Part shown: positions 42,724 to 52,283 of the stretch, piece by piece | Layout of the letters: every line of letters begins with the position of its first letter | How positions within the stretch are numbered: position 1 is the first letter of the stretch | Assembly (NCBI GenBank): GCA_031287575.1 | Contig: JAITSV010000005.1 | Span: forward strand, 1 to 64,000 | From: Desulfovibrio sp. | Lineage (GTDB): Bacteria > Desulfobacterota > Desulfovibrionia > Desulfovibrionales > Desulfovibrionaceae | DNA: 64,000 nucleotides | Reading direction: 5' to 3' | Notes under the pieces: model-generated | Seen by the model: the letters and a program-made list of their open reading frames with translations, nothing else | Told to the model about the DNA's origin: nothing | Databases searched by the model: none | Position numbers and translations under genes: made by a program

Positions 42724-45249
42724 TTACGGAGCGTTCGGCGCGCTGGCGGGGGGTATTTCCGGGCTTGCCGGGGCCGGAGTCGCCGGGGGTGGAGCAGCTT
42801 CCGGATTGGCGGGGGCGGGCTGCGTTGCCGTGGCGGTGTTGCCCCCCGTGTTGACGGTCGTGTCCGGCGCGATCAGGGGAGACTCGGCAGGCTGGGCGGG
42901 CCGGGCGGCCTCGCGCGGGGCGGTGGGGGCGCGGACTCCGGCGTTCGCGGGCGCGGTGGCATTGGTCCCCGTGGCAGCTGCCGTTCCGTTTGCTGCGGGC
43001 GTGACCGTGCGCGGCAGGGGCGCCGGGGCCGGTTTGGCGCCGGGGGACACCTTGGGAGACTGGGAAGATTGGGGAGCCGCCGGGGCATCGGTGGCTGGGG
43101 CGGCTGGGGTGACTGGGGTGGATGGAGTGACGGGGGCGGCAGGAGCGGGTTGCGCTGCGGGCGGTGTCGCCGCTTTGGTGGCATTGGCGCGCGGCGCGTC
43201 CGGTGCGCCCGGTCCCGTCTCGCTGGCGGTCGTCGCGCCGGGTTCGGCGGCCTTGTCCCCCGTATCGGGCGTGGCGACCTTGCCCTGCATCTCCGGAGCC
43301 TTGGCCGTCGTGTCGGTGGAGGCCGCCGTGCCGGGTGCGGCCTCGGCGTTCCGCGGCGCGGGGGAGGCGGCGTCCGTAGCGTCCATGGAATTTGGGGAAT
43401 CCGGGGAATCTGGGGAACCCGTGGCACCAGCAGCCCCCGTGGCGGCAGTGGGATTCACGAGTGTGGCGGGCGTGCCCTGTGTGCCCTGTGTGCCCTGTGT
43501 GGTAGTCGGGTCGGTCCCCCTGGCGCGTCCGCCCCGCTGGAAGCGGTTCACGGCGCGGTTGTGTTCGTCCAGCGTGGCGCTGAACTGGTGCGAGCCGTCG
43601 TTGCGCGACACGAAGTAGAAATAGCCGTGTTTTTCCGGCGTGGTGGCCGCGCGCAGCGATTCCATCCCCGGCGAGCAGATGGGGCCGGGGGGCAGGCCGG
43701 GGCGACGGTAGGTGTTGTACGGGTTGGCGGCGTCCTGCAGGTGCGGGCGGCGCAGGTTGCCGTCGAAGGCCTCGCCCAGCCCGTAGATGGTGGTGGGGTC
43801 CGCCTGCAACAGCATGCCGGTGCGCAGCCGGTTGGCGTACACCCCGGCCACGCGGCTCCGTTCGGAGGGCTGGCCGGTTTCCTTTTCCACGATGGAGGCC
43901 AGGGTGATCAGCCGCCGCAGCTCGTCGCGGGCGGGGCGGCCATCGGGCCAGACCTGGGCGGCGCGCCGCCAGAAGGTGTCCACCATCCGTCCGGCCACGG
44001 CGCGGGCCGATTCCCGGTCGGGGGTGGTGGGCTTCTTGATCAGGTAGGTATCGGGAAACAGGAAGCCTTCCGCCGTGTCGAAGGGGATGCCCCAGTGGCG
44101 CAGAAAGGCCGGGTCGGTGATCACCGCGCGGAAGTCCTCCACGGTGACGAAGCCCTCCACCTCCAGCAGGCGGGCGGTTTCCCACCAGGTCAGCCCTTCG
44201 CGCAGGGTGATGCGCGACAGCACCGGCTGGCCGTTCACCAGTTGGTCCAGCACGCGGAAGGGCGCCCAACTGCTGTGCACCAGAAAGCGACCGGCCTTCA
44301 GCGAGGTTTCCCAGCCGTGATAGTGGGCCAGCAGCTTGAAGCGCCAGTCGCTGGTCACCGCGCCCTTGTCCACCAGTTGCCTGGTCACCTTGTCGAAGGT
44401 GGCGCCGGGCTCCACGTCCACGTACACGTCCACCCCCGGCGTGCCGGAGGACGCGGGCGGGGTATGCAGGAAGCGCCAGGCGTCGTATCCCGCGTAGCCG
44501 CAGGCCACAAGGACCAGCAGGACCAGCGCGGCCAGCACGCGCAACAGGATGCGCACCACCGGGCGGTCCGGTGCCGGGGGGGCGGGGGGCGGTGTGGTGG
44601 GGGGGGAGGCGGACGCTTCCGGAGTGGGGGGCACGGATGCAGTCGGTGTGGATGATGGTGGGGCAGGCACGGGGGCTGCCGGGGTGGATGCAGGTGATTC
44701 GGGCGCGAAGGCCTCTGCTTCCGTGGCGGGTTGTGCCGGGGGCGTTTCCCCCGAGGGCGCAGAGGCAGTGTCGTCGGATGCCGGGGCAGGGGCGGTGCCG
44801 GTGGGGGCCGTCGCGGCTTCTGGCGTATCGGATGCCGGGGCGGATTGCGCGTCCGTGGAGTCCGTGGCCTTCGAGGCCGTCGCGGCTTCAGGGGCCGATG
44901 CCGCAGGGGTGGGCACCGGCGTGCTCGCTGTTTCGTCCGACTGCGCCGTGGGAGCAGCCGTAGCGACCGTGACGTCTGGCGCGCCTGTCCTGTCTGTCTT
45001 GTCCGGCGTTCCGGAAACATCCGGCGTTGCGGGCGCGGCAGCGCTGTCGCCAGAGTCTGACGGCTTCGTAGCGTCGGCGGGGCTGGCCTCGTCGGGCTTG
45101 TGTTCGCCGTCCGGCTGTTGCGGGGTGGGGGCAGCGGTGGCCGCGACAGGCGCGTCAGGAGACGCGGGCTGCGCGCCCTGCTCCTGTGCGGATGTCGGTG
45201 CGGAGGTATCGGGAGAATGTTCCGGGAATGCTTTGGGGGTATCGCTCAT
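42724..45249 (-). CDS. mltG: MltG endolytic murein transglycosylase with long disordered tails
   Basis: 841 residues, against about 340 for typical MltG. A disordered Ala/Pro/Thr/Asp cytoplasmic tail (1-230), one membrane helix (231-254), then the YceG/MltG domain (about 270-570) with catalytic Glu in ASIVEKETG and LLQADPTTIYGLG and the YNTYRRPGLPPGPI motif. A second disordered Ala/Pro/Thr tail (575-841) would be periplasmic. MltG cuts nascent glycan strands and sets their length. The start is the ATG at 45249; it lies 17 bp after ruvX and probably shares its transcript. Confidence 0.9.
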   Translation of the reverse strand: MSDTPKAFPEHSPDTSAPTSAQEQGAQPASPDAPVAATAAPTPQQPDGEHKPDEASPADATKPSDSGDSAAAPATPDVSGTPDKTDRTGAPDVTVATAAPTAQSDETASTPVPTPAASAPEAATASKATDSTDAQSAPASDTPEAATAPTGTAPAPASDDTASAPSGETPPAQPATEAEAFAPESPASTPAAPVPAPPSSTPTASVPPTPEASASPPTTPPPAPPAPDRPVVRILLRVLAALVLLVLVACGYAGYDAWRFLHTPPASSGTPGVDVYVDVEPGATFDKVTRQLVDKGAVTSDWRFKLLAHYHGWETSLKAGRFLVHSSWAPFRVLDQLVNGQPVLSRITLREGLTWWETARLLEVEGFVTVEDFRAVITDPAFLRHWGIPFDTAEGFLFPDTYLIKKPTTPDRESARAVAGRMVDTFWRRAAQVWPDGRPARDELRRLITLASIVEKETGQPSERSRVAGVYANRLRTGMLLQADPTTIYGLGEAFDGNLRRPHLQDAANPYNTYRRPGLPPGPICSPGMESLRAATTPEKHGYFYFVSRNDGSHQFSATLDEHNRAVNRFQRGGRARGTDPTTTQGTQGTQGTPATLVNPTAATGAAGATGSPDSPDSPNSMDATDAASPAPRNAEAAPGTAASTDTTAKAPEMQGKVATPDTGDKAAEPGATTASETGPGAPDAPRANATKAATPPAAQPAPAAPVTPSTPVTPAAPATDAPAAPQSSQSPKVSPGAKPAPAPLPRTVTPAANGTAAATGTNATAPANAGVRAPTAPREAARPAQPAESPLIAPDTTVNTGGNTATATQPAPANPEAAPPPATPAPASPEIPPASAPNAP

Positions 45250-45266
45250 GCGGTGATGCTATCCGG

Positions 45267-45695
45267 TCAGGCGGGGGTCCGCCGGGATTCTGGCAGGTTG
45301 AGGAACGATTGCAGGATGCGCACGGCCGCCTGCTGGTCCACCACGGCCTCCAGCGCCCTGCCGGAAAGCCCGGCGTCGCGCAGGTCGTCCTCGGCCTCGT
45401 AGGAGCTCAGAAACTCCTCCATGAGGTAGACGGGCAGGGTGGTGCGGCGCTTCAGCCGCTCCACGAAGTTGCGCACCTGCCGGGTGGTCAGGGTGTCCGT
45501 GCCGTCGTGCAGCAGGGGCAGCCCCACCACGTAGGCCTCGGCGCGTTCTTCCTCGGCCACGGCCAGCAACTCGGCAAAAAACCGGTCGCGGGTGGTCATG
45601 ACGATGGTGCGGCGCGGAAAGGCCATGCTGCCGCCCGTGTCGCTGGCCGCAACGCCGGTGCGCCTGGTGCCGTAGTCTATGCCAAGGTACTTCAT
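45267..45695 (-). CDS. ruvX: RuvX/YqgF-type Holliday-junction resolvase-like protein
   Basis: 142 residues of the YqgF RNase H-like family: [12 protein letters not shown] with the first catalytic Asp, [11 protein letters not shown], the Glu in [11 protein letters not shown] and the last Asp in [14 protein letters not shown]. The family acts in pre-16S rRNA 5' maturation and possibly in junction resolution. The start is the ATG at 45695; the frame remains open upstream without homology. It precedes mltG, an arrangement commonly seen in other bacteria. Confidence 0.9.
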   Translation of the reverse strand: MKYLGIDYGTRRTGVAASDTGGSMAFPRRTIVMTTRDRFFAELLAVAEEERAEAYVVGLPLLHDGTDTLTTRQVRNFVERLKRRTTLPVYLMEEFLSSYEAEDDLRDAGLSGRALEAVVDQQAAVRILQSFLNLPESRRTPA

Positions 45696-45780
45696 GGGTG
45701 GCCGGATGCTACGCCAGCGGGCGCGGCTGGGCAAGCCGTGGGGTGGTGACGGTTTTGCCGTGCGGTCGGTGGTGTCCAGG

Positions 45781-45814
45781 AAAAGGCGCACCCGTTGCAA
45801 CGGATGCGCCTTTT
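45781..45814 (-). terminator. Perfect hairpin upstream of ruvX
   Basis: AAAAGGCGCA...TGCGCCTTTT closes a near-perfect stem with an inner CCGTTGCAACGG. On the minus strand it would end the transcript arriving from the lactate-dehydrogenase-like gene before ruvX begins. The T-run is only the four Ts of the stem. Confidence 0.55.
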
Positions 45815-45845
45815 ATTCTTGTTTCATTGGGGTACGCGGGACTCA

Positions 45846-46043
45846 CGCGTCATGGATTTTTGTTCTCTGGCAAGGAAGATGCGCCTTTTGCGGAGGGAGC
45901 GTACTCTGGTCGTACGTGACCGTAGCAAAAGGCAGCATCTGACGCGTTGCTCTCGATGGCCGTATGGCTCGCAAGCTCGCCTGACGGCCACGCTTCGCGC
46001 CCTTCGGGTCGGTCAGCCAGAGGGCAAAAGGCCATGACGCGCT
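45846..46043 (-). repeat. Stop-codon-abutting structured element, copy B
   Basis: On the minus strand it begins within 3 bases of the TAG of the lactate-dehydrogenase-like gene. Outer arms CGCGTCATGG (45846-45855 and about 46032-46041), GCCTTTTGCCC, lower stem CTCTGGC/GCCAGAG, CCCTTCGGG hairpin, CCGT module GGCCGT/ACGGCC (45959-45990), inner stem AGATGC/GCATCT with GCAAAAGG/CCTTTTGC, loop GGTCACGTACGACCAGAG, then TTCCTTGCC and GAACAAAAATCC. Every helix differs in sequence from copy A yet pairs. Confidence 0.8.
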
Positions 46044-49000
46044 CTACAGCGAGCTGTCGTCCACCACCCGCACGCCGCCGTCGTCTTTCGCCTGGTCGGC
46101 GGCCTTGCGCAGGATCTTGCGCCAGTCCGCGCCCTTGGCCAGTTCGGCCAGCCATTCCAGGGTATGCAGCACGGGGCGCTTGTCCTTGAGGGTCAGCATG
46201 GTGCGCTTGATGCCCACCTTGCACGAGGGGCAGCCCACGATGACGGGCGCGCCGTCGGCGTAGGTCATGAAATCCGCCTCAAGGCGCATCCGCTTGCGGG
46301 CGCGCAGCTTGTTGTAGATGGCGGGCGAGGTCATGGCGCCCATGCCCGATTCGCCGCAGCAGCCGGGATTGACGCGGACTTTCGCGCCGGTGAAGGCCGC
46401 CACGGCCTGCGCGTAGATGTTCGCGGCCTTGCCCTTGTGCACGCCCACCCATTCCGCATGGCACGAGGGGTGGTAGAGCACCTCGGTTCCGGCGGCGGGC
46501 TTTTCCGCACCCGTAAGGGCGTCGGCGGGCAACCGTTCCAGCAGGAACTGCACCATGTCCATGTGGCGAGTGGGGGCGGTGCCCTGCGCGCCCAGCAGTT
46601 CGTGGCGCTGGATGCCGTCGCGGCACGAGCCGCAGGCGGTGATGACGTGGGTGACGTTGAGCCCCGCCGCGCGCGCCTTGTCCAGCGCGGCCCTGATGGC
46701 CTGCACGTTGTGGTCGCGGTTGGTGGCGAAGGCGTTGTCGGCCCCGGCGGACAGCAGCGGATAGCCGCAGCACAGGTGCTGTTCCGGCATGACCACGGCC
46801 ACGCCGGATTTCAGCATCAGCATCAGCCCGGCCAGGCCGATGTTGCGGTAGAACAGCCCGCCCCCGCAGCCGGGGAAGTAGAACACCGCTTCCACGGGTT
46901 CGCCAGTGGCCGCCGCGCGCTGTCTGGCACTGGCGGGCACGAAGATGCCGCCCTTGCCGAGGTGCAGGGTTTCCGCAAGGTTCTTGTAGCCCACTTCCGG
47001 ACCGGGACCGGCGAACAGCGGGCTTTCGAAGCGTTCGCGCCACCCGGCGGGCACAAGGCCCACGAAGCGGTTCTGAAAGCGTTGGCCCATGGACGCGGCC
47101 TTGGCCGCGCGGGGCACGCGCGATGCCGGGTCGGCAGACAGCCATTCCAGCACCTTGCGCTTGATGGGGTGGCCGCCCGCGTTCTCCGATTCCAGGAAGG
47201 CGCGCATGGCCAGGGCCACGCCGGACGAATCGATCTTCACCGGGCAGACCGAGGTGCAGCGGCCACAGCCGGTGCAGTGCTCCATCATGGTGCGCAGTTC
47301 GCCCAGCAGGAACGGATCGGGCCTGCCCTTGTTGACCTGCGAATAGTACACCGCCTCCACCAGCGCGCCGAGGGCGATGTTCTTGTTGCGCGGGTGGTAT
47401 TGCAGCGACTGTTCCGGGTAGAACATGGGGCAGACCTGCTTGCACTTGCCGCAGCGGGTACAGATCTGCACGTTGGCCAGGAGCGCGATCAGCCGTTCCT
47501 TGTCGGGCAGGCCGCTCTGGCGGATGTCCTCGATGAGCCGGTTGAACGAGAAGGTGAACGGGCGCACCGGCAGTTCGCGCTGGGTCAGCTTGGCCGGGTT
47601 CAGCACGTTGCGCGGGTCCACGCGCTCCTTGAAGGCGCGCAGGGCGTCCATCTTTTCCTTGCGCAGGAAGGCGATCTTGGTGATGCCGATGCCGTGCTCG
47701 CCGGAAACCTCTCCGCCCACTTCCTGGGCTTTCGCCATGACGCGGTGGGCCACCTGCTCGGCATTGTGCAGCATGACCGGGTCGTTGGAGTTGACCGGGA
47801 TGTTGACGTGACAGTTGCCGTCGCCCGCGTGCATGTGGCTGGCCACCTCGATGCGGGTGGCCTGCATGTGGTCCTTGATGCGCTCTATCTTGCGGGCCAG
47901 GTTGGCGTGCACGTTGCCCAGTTCACCCAGAAAGACCACGGCGCGGATCTGCATTTCCTCGTCCGAGATGTCCTTGGCCGAAACCTCGCCCTTGGCCACC
48001 TTGGAGGCGTAGGTGAACTCGCGGTTGAATTCCCTGTCGTCCAGCGGCATGCCCGCCAGGCGTCCCACCTCTTGCAGGGCCGAGCGGTAGGCGGCGGCCG
48101 CGCATTCCAGGTTCACCTGTTCGAGGAAATCGGCGAATTCGGGCACCCCGTCGATGGGGATGACCACGTCCTCGTTGATCTTGAAGCCGGACGTGCGGCG
48201 GGCGATGGCGGACAGCTTGTGGCGGTCCTCCCAGAAGACTTCCGCCTCCTTCTCGTCGCGCGCGGCAAAGATGTCCGCCCCGTCGTAGGGGTTCACGATG
48301 TCCAGGATCTGGTGCACGGCGCGGTCCAGGTGAAACTCGTCGTCGCCGTCCAGTTGCACGATGAGCACCGAAATGGGGTCGCCCTCGTACTCCGTGGACT
48401 TTTTCTTGTATTCTATGGCCTTGACGTACTTGGAGTTGAACTCCTCCAGGGCCGATATCTTCACGTGGTCGCCTTCGCGGCGGATGGTGTCGCGGTAGCC
48501 CACCACGTCCTTGATGACCTGCATGGCGCTGTTCATGGAGCGCCCGAAGAATTCCAGCACCAGCACGCGCGAGTGGACCGGCTTCTTGTGCAGCACGAAG
48601 CAGGCCTCGACGATGATGCCGTCCACGCCTTCCTTCTGCATGCCGGGCAGGCCGCCCAGGGTCTTGTTGGTCACGTCCTTGCCAAGGCCGGGCAGGCGGA
48701 TTTCGTCGCCGCGCAGGGACACCACGTTGCGCACGCCGCCGCTCAGGTCGCGGATTTCGAAGGTGGCCGTCTCGCCGGGCATGATCTTGTGGCGCGGGTG
48801 ATCCACGCGGGCCACGTCGATGATCTCGCCGGTGGGGGTGACCATGCGCCACGAGAGCAGGTTGTCGAGGGTGGTGCCGTATTCGAAGGCGAAGGGGCCG
48901 CCGGCGTTCTCGGCGATGTTGCCCCCGATGGACGAGGCCAGCTTGGAGGCCGGGTCCACGGTGAACAAGAGGCCCTTCCTGCCAGCCGCGACGATGGCGT

Positions 49001-49643
49001 CGTTGGTGATGACGCCCGCCTCGCAGCACAGCACCCTGTTCTGCTCGTCGATGCTGGCGATGCGGGTAAGTCGGCCCAGGCTGAGGATGACCGTGCGCTT
49101 GCGGGCGGGCACGGCACCGCCGGTCAGGCCGGAACCGCCGCCGCGCGGGATGATGGCGAACTTCAGCTCGTTGGCCAGCTTGACCACGGCGCTGACCTGT
49201 TCGGCAGACGCGGGGCTGACCACCAGCATGGGCAGTTCCATGCGCAGGTCGGTGGCGTCGGTGGAATTTTCAACCAGCGCGCCGGGGCGGGTGTCGATGC
49301 ACTCGCGCGGCATGACGGCGGCAAGGCGTTTCACCAGTTCGTCGCGGTAGGCCACCTCGGCCTCGTGCGCGCTCCAGAACATGGTGATGCCTTCGCCGAT
49401 GCTGGTGGCGTAATGGTGGGCCAGTGCCGCCTTTTCGCCCTCGAAACGCGCGCGAACGCTCGCTTTCACCGTTTCCGCGTCGATGAACGGGTTGTACACG
49501 ACGAGAAACAGTTCTTCCGCGATTTCGATGGCGAGATGACGTACGGATTCCGGCCAGTCCTCGAACTCATCGAGGTTGATGCGCAGAATGCGGTTTACGA
49601 CGAAATCCGCGGAGATGGAGATGTGCGGGCCTTTATGGGGCAT
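46044..49643 (-). CDS. FAD/Fe-S D-lactate dehydrogenase-type oxidoreductase
   Basis: 1,199 residues. An N-terminal 110-residue leader without a known domain; FAD_binding_4 (LPMLVVSPASAEQVSAVV, PRGGGSGLTGGAVP); an FAD-oxidase C-terminal domain with HMHAGDGNCHVNIPV and GEVSGEHGIG; two [4Fe-4S] motifs CTRCGKCKQVCP and CTGCGRCTSVCP; and two CCG domains (CCGYP, CCGESGMG). Proteins of this type oxidise D-lactate or other 2-hydroxy acids and pass electrons on, and Desulfovibrio uses them for lactate growth. Cytoplasmic or membrane-associated. The start is the ATG at 49643. A structured element begins at its stop. Confidence 0.85.
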   Translation of the reverse strand: MPHKGPHISISADFVVNRILRINLDEFEDWPESVRHLAIEIAEELFLVVYNPFIDAETVKASVRARFEGEKAALAHHYATSIGEGITMFWSAHEAEVAYRDELVKRLAAVMPRECIDTRPGALVENSTDATDLRMELPMLVVSPASAEQVSAVVKLANELKFAIIPRGGGSGLTGGAVPARKRTVILSLGRLTRIASIDEQNRVLCCEAGVITNDAIVAAGRKGLLFTVDPASKLASSIGGNIAENAGGPFAFEYGTTLDNLLSWRMVTPTGEIIDVARVDHPRHKIMPGETATFEIRDLSGGVRNVVSLRGDEIRLPGLGKDVTNKTLGGLPGMQKEGVDGIIVEACFVLHKKPVHSRVLVLEFFGRSMNSAMQVIKDVVGYRDTIRREGDHVKISALEEFNSKYVKAIEYKKKSTEYEGDPISVLIVQLDGDDEFHLDRAVHQILDIVNPYDGADIFAARDEKEAEVFWEDRHKLSAIARRTSGFKINEDVVIPIDGVPEFADFLEQVNLECAAAAYRSALQEVGRLAGMPLDDREFNREFTYASKVAKGEVSAKDISDEEMQIRAVVFLGELGNVHANLARKIERIKDHMQATRIEVASHMHAGDGNCHVNIPVNSNDPVMLHNAEQVAHRVMAKAQEVGGEVSGEHGIGITKIAFLRKEKMDALRAFKERVDPRNVLNPAKLTQRELPVRPFTFSFNRLIEDIRQSGLPDKERLIALLANVQICTRCGKCKQVCPMFYPEQSLQYHPRNKNIALGALVEAVYYSQVNKGRPDPFLLGELRTMMEHCTGCGRCTSVCPVKIDSSGVALAMRAFLESENAGGHPIKRKVLEWLSADPASRVPRAAKAASMGQRFQNRFVGLVPAGWRERFESPLFAGPGPEVGYKNLAETLHLGKGGIFVPASARQRAAATGEPVEAVFYFPGCGGGLFYRNIGLAGLMLMLKSGVAVVMPEQHLCCGYPLLSAGADNAFATNRDHNVQAIRAALDKARAAGLNVTHVITACGSCRDGIQRHELLGAQGTAPTRHMDMVQFLLERLPADALTGAEKPAAGTEVLYHPSCHAEWVGVHKGKAANIYAQAVAAFTGAKVRVNPGCCGESGMGAMTSPAIYNKLRARKRMRLEADFMTYADGAPVIVGCPSCKVGIKRTMLTLKDKRPVLHTLEWLAELAKGADWRKILRKAADQAKDDGGVRVVDDSSL

Positions 49644-50038
49644 GGACGGGCTCTCTCTCGGGTTGCGGTGAGAGGAAGCCGCTGACTATAGGCGTGCGCG
49701 GCCCGGTTGGCAAGTTGAGTGAGCGCACGATGTTTTGGCGGGGGGCCGTACCGGTGTGGTCGGAAGCATGCGGGGAGGGCGGGCGGACAGTCCTGCGGAA
49801 AAAATATGCGCGGCGTTTGCGGCGCATGGCAGGCTAGAATCAGGTGGATGATGCTATTTTGAGGCTGATAAATTCTATTGTATGACACAATGTTGTACAT
49901 AGTTTGTGCACGCGAACAGTGCAATGTGGCTGTAGTATTCTGGTGGCGCTAACTGTAAGATCAATCAATTGATTGTAATTGACTCTTTTTCTGGTTTGGT
50001 GTGTAGCGTGGTGCATGTTCCCTGAAAGGAGGAATGCC
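49644..50038. other. AT-rich divergent region with palindromes
   Basis: The stretch 49840-50000 is clearly more AT-rich than its surroundings. It contains ATTGT-N5-ACAAT (about 49877-49891) and a perfect 14-bp palindrome CAATCAATTGATTG (49962-49975) directly before a weak promoter (TTGACT 49979-49984, 17-bp spacer, TGTAGC). No gene seen. It probably holds the promoters of both flanking genes and possibly a repressor site. Confidence 0.5.
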
Positions 50039-51559
50039 ATGCCGCACGCACTGCCACGCGCCGATGTCATGGGACGCCTTGCCGCGGACAACCCGTGGTG
50101 GGCCGACGAGCTTGCCCGCCCCTTCGCGGCGGACCTGCCGCAGCGCGACCACTTCGCGCCGTTTTTCGAACTGGCCGCCGACTGTGCGCTGCACCGGGCC
50201 GTGGTGCTCATGGGGCCGCGCCGGGTGGGCAAGACGGTGCTGCTGCACCAGGTGGTGGATACCCTGTTGCAACAGGGGGCCGAACGCCGCCAGATCCTGT
50301 TCGCCACCCTGGACGCCCCGGCCTACACCGGCATGGAACTGGCCGATTTCGTGGAACTGGCCGCCGAAATGGCGGGGCTGGACCCCACCCGCCCCGGCTG
50401 GGTCATCTTTGACGAAATCCAGTACATGGCCGACTGGGAGCGCGGGCTGGACACCCTGGCCGCCCGCTGGCCCGCGCTGCGCTGCACGGTGTGCGGTTCC
50501 GCCGCGCCCGCCCTGCGCCGCATGGGCGATGCCGAGGCGGCGGGGCGCTTCGCGGTGTACATGCTGCCGCCGCTGTCCTTTGCCGAGTTCCTGCGCCTGT
50601 CCGGCGGGCAGCGCCGCGACATGAAGCAGTTGTTCACGCCCGAGCGCATGGACGAACTGAACGAGTTGCTGGTGCGGTACATGAATTTCGGCGGCTACCC
50701 GGAAGCCGTGGTGTCCGAGCGGGTGCGCGCGGACATGGCGCGCTTTCTGCGCAGCGAGATCATCGACCGGGTGCTGTGCAGCGATCTGCCCGGCCTGTAC
50801 GGCATCTCGGACGTGCAGGAACTGAACCGCCTGCTGGCCGTGCTGGCCCTGAACAGCGGGCGCGAGGTGACCCTGGAGGACCTGCGCGGCGAATCGGGCA
50901 TCGCGGTGAATACCCTGAAGCGCTATCTCGACTATCTGGAAGCCGCCTTCCTGGTGGTGCGGCTGCGGCGCATCGACGACGCGGGCCGCCGCTTCCGGCG
51001 CGACCGCAGCTTCAAGGTGTACCTGGCCAACCCCTCCATGCGCACCGCGTTGTTCGCGCCCATCACCGGGCCGGACGACCCCGGCCTGCAACCGCTGCTG
51101 GAAACCGCCGTGGTGGGGCAGCTGCTGTGCAGCCCGGCCCTGTCCCGCAATACCTGTTACGCCCGCTGGGACGGCGGCGAGGTGGCGCTGGTGGGCCTGC
51201 ACCCGGTGCACGGCAAGCCGGTGCTGGCCTTCGACATCCGCTGGAGCGACGAGGGCATCGCCGCCAGCCAGAAGAACGGCAATGCCCGTTGCGGCGCGCC
51301 CGCCGCGTCCGCTGCCACCACCCGTGCCGCGCGCAAGGCGGCGGGCAACGGCAGCGGGGCACAGCTGCGGCCCCTGTTCGAGTTTGCCCGGCGGCACAAC
51401 GTGCGCAAGTCGTACGTGACCACCCGCACCACCTTTACGGTAGGAGTGCAAGGCGCCACGGAATTTTCGTACCTGCCCGCGGGCATGCTGGCCTTCACCC
51501 TGTCCAGCCAGGCGGCGGAGCGGATTTTCGCCAAGCTGGTGACGGCGGACTGCGGGTAG
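50039..51559 (+). CDS. AAA ATPase with DUF4143 domain
   Basis: 506 residues. Walker A GPRRVGKT (59-66) and Walker B GWVIFDEIQ, an ATPase core of the AAA_14 type, a helical winged region (NRLLAVLALNSGREVTLEDL, SGIAVNTLKRYLDYLEAAFLV) and a C-terminal DUF4143-like part. These P-loop proteins are widespread, often horizontally acquired, and functionally unclear. The usual DUF4143 nuclease-like end is interrupted by a low-complexity Ala stretch (about 420-440). The start is the ATG at 50039 with AAGGAGG 8 nt upstream. Alone behind an AT-rich promoter region. Confidence 0.82.
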   Translation: MPHALPRADVMGRLAADNPWWADELARPFAADLPQRDHFAPFFELAADCALHRAVVLMGPRRVGKTVLLHQVVDTLLQQGAERRQILFATLDAPAYTGMELADFVELAAEMAGLDPTRPGWVIFDEIQYMADWERGLDTLAARWPALRCTVCGSAAPALRRMGDAEAAGRFAVYMLPPLSFAEFLRLSGGQRRDMKQLFTPERMDELNELLVRYMNFGGYPEAVVSERVRADMARFLRSEIIDRVLCSDLPGLYGISDVQELNRLLAVLALNSGREVTLEDLRGESGIAVNTLKRYLDYLEAAFLVVRLRRIDDAGRRFRRDRSFKVYLANPSMRTALFAPITGPDDPGLQPLLETAVVGQLLCSPALSRNTCYARWDGGEVALVGLHPVHGKPVLAFDIRWSDEGIAASQKNGNARCGAPAASAATTRAARKAAGNGSGAQLRPLFEFARRHNVRKSYVTTRTTFTVGVQGATEFSYLPAGMLAFTLSSQAAERIFAKLVTADCG

Positions 51560-51786
51560 GAAAGACTTTCGGGAAAGGGACAGGCAAGAGTGGAGCAGGA
51601 GTGCCGCCCCGCCTCGCGGTAGTTGTGGGGCGGTGGCGGGACGAAAGCACGAGTACGGGGCGGTGCGCGGTGGTGGAGCTTCTGTGGGGAAGCGGCACCA
51701 CGGGCGCACCGCCCGCCTTTGTGGGGGAGCAACGCGGGTATCCGCGTGCGATCCCCGTTTTTTATGCGCGCGGGGTGGTGCGCCGA

Positions 51787-52116
51787 CTACACGGTGATCT
51801 CCAGCCGGACGATCAGTCCGCCGGACAGCCGGAAGGCGAAGCGCAGCGTTGCCGGGCTGCCCGGAAAGTTGCCGCTCACCGTGGCGGTGACCACGATGTC
51901 GTCTTCAATGGTTGCGATGGACACGGGTACGGCCAGCGGCTGGTACATGGCGTGGGCATGCGCTTCCCATTCCCGGATGGCCGCGTGGCCGCGCCGGTCC
52001 TGCTGTTCGTCCACCACCAGCGCGTCGGGCGCGAAGTGGCGCACCATGGCCGCGCCGTCGTGGGCGTTGGCCGCCGCGAAGTATCCCGCGATGGCGGGAG
52101 GCAGGTTCGGTGTCAT
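51787..52116 (-). CDS. NTF2-like (SnoaL) small protein
   Basis: 109 residues with the NTF2-like cone fold: an N-terminal helix (AIAGYFAAANAHDGAAMVRHFAPDA), an internal REWEAH segment and C-terminal strands ending LRFAFRLSGGLIVRLEITV. Members are isomerases, dehydratases or binding proteins; here function unknown. AAGGAG 8 nt before the ATG at 52116. Divergent from the MDR oxidoreductase gene, with which it may share regulation. Confidence 0.8.
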   Translation of the reverse strand: MTPNLPPAIAGYFAAANAHDGAAMVRHFAPDALVVDEQQDRRGHAAIREWEAHAHAMYQPLAVPVSIATIEDDIVVTATVSGNFPGSPATLRFAFRLSGGLIVRLEITV

Positions 52117-52283
52117 GGGGTTCTCCTTGGTGCAGGTGGGGCGGCGGATGCCGCCATGTTTCCGGCATGCCCCCTTCCACTGACAGCCCTGTGTCAGCAG
52201 GCGCGGGTCTGTGGACAGGACGGTGTCAGCAGGGGGTGGGCATGGTGGAGACGTTTTCCACAACATCAGCCCAGGAGTCCCCC

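Noticed and set aside
39434..44269. An open minus-strand frame of about 1,600 codons through the GGDEF gene and into mltG
   Set aside because: The translation is low-complexity Gly/Ala/Arg/His without domains and lies opposite clear coding sequence; GC-rich third positions keep such frames open.
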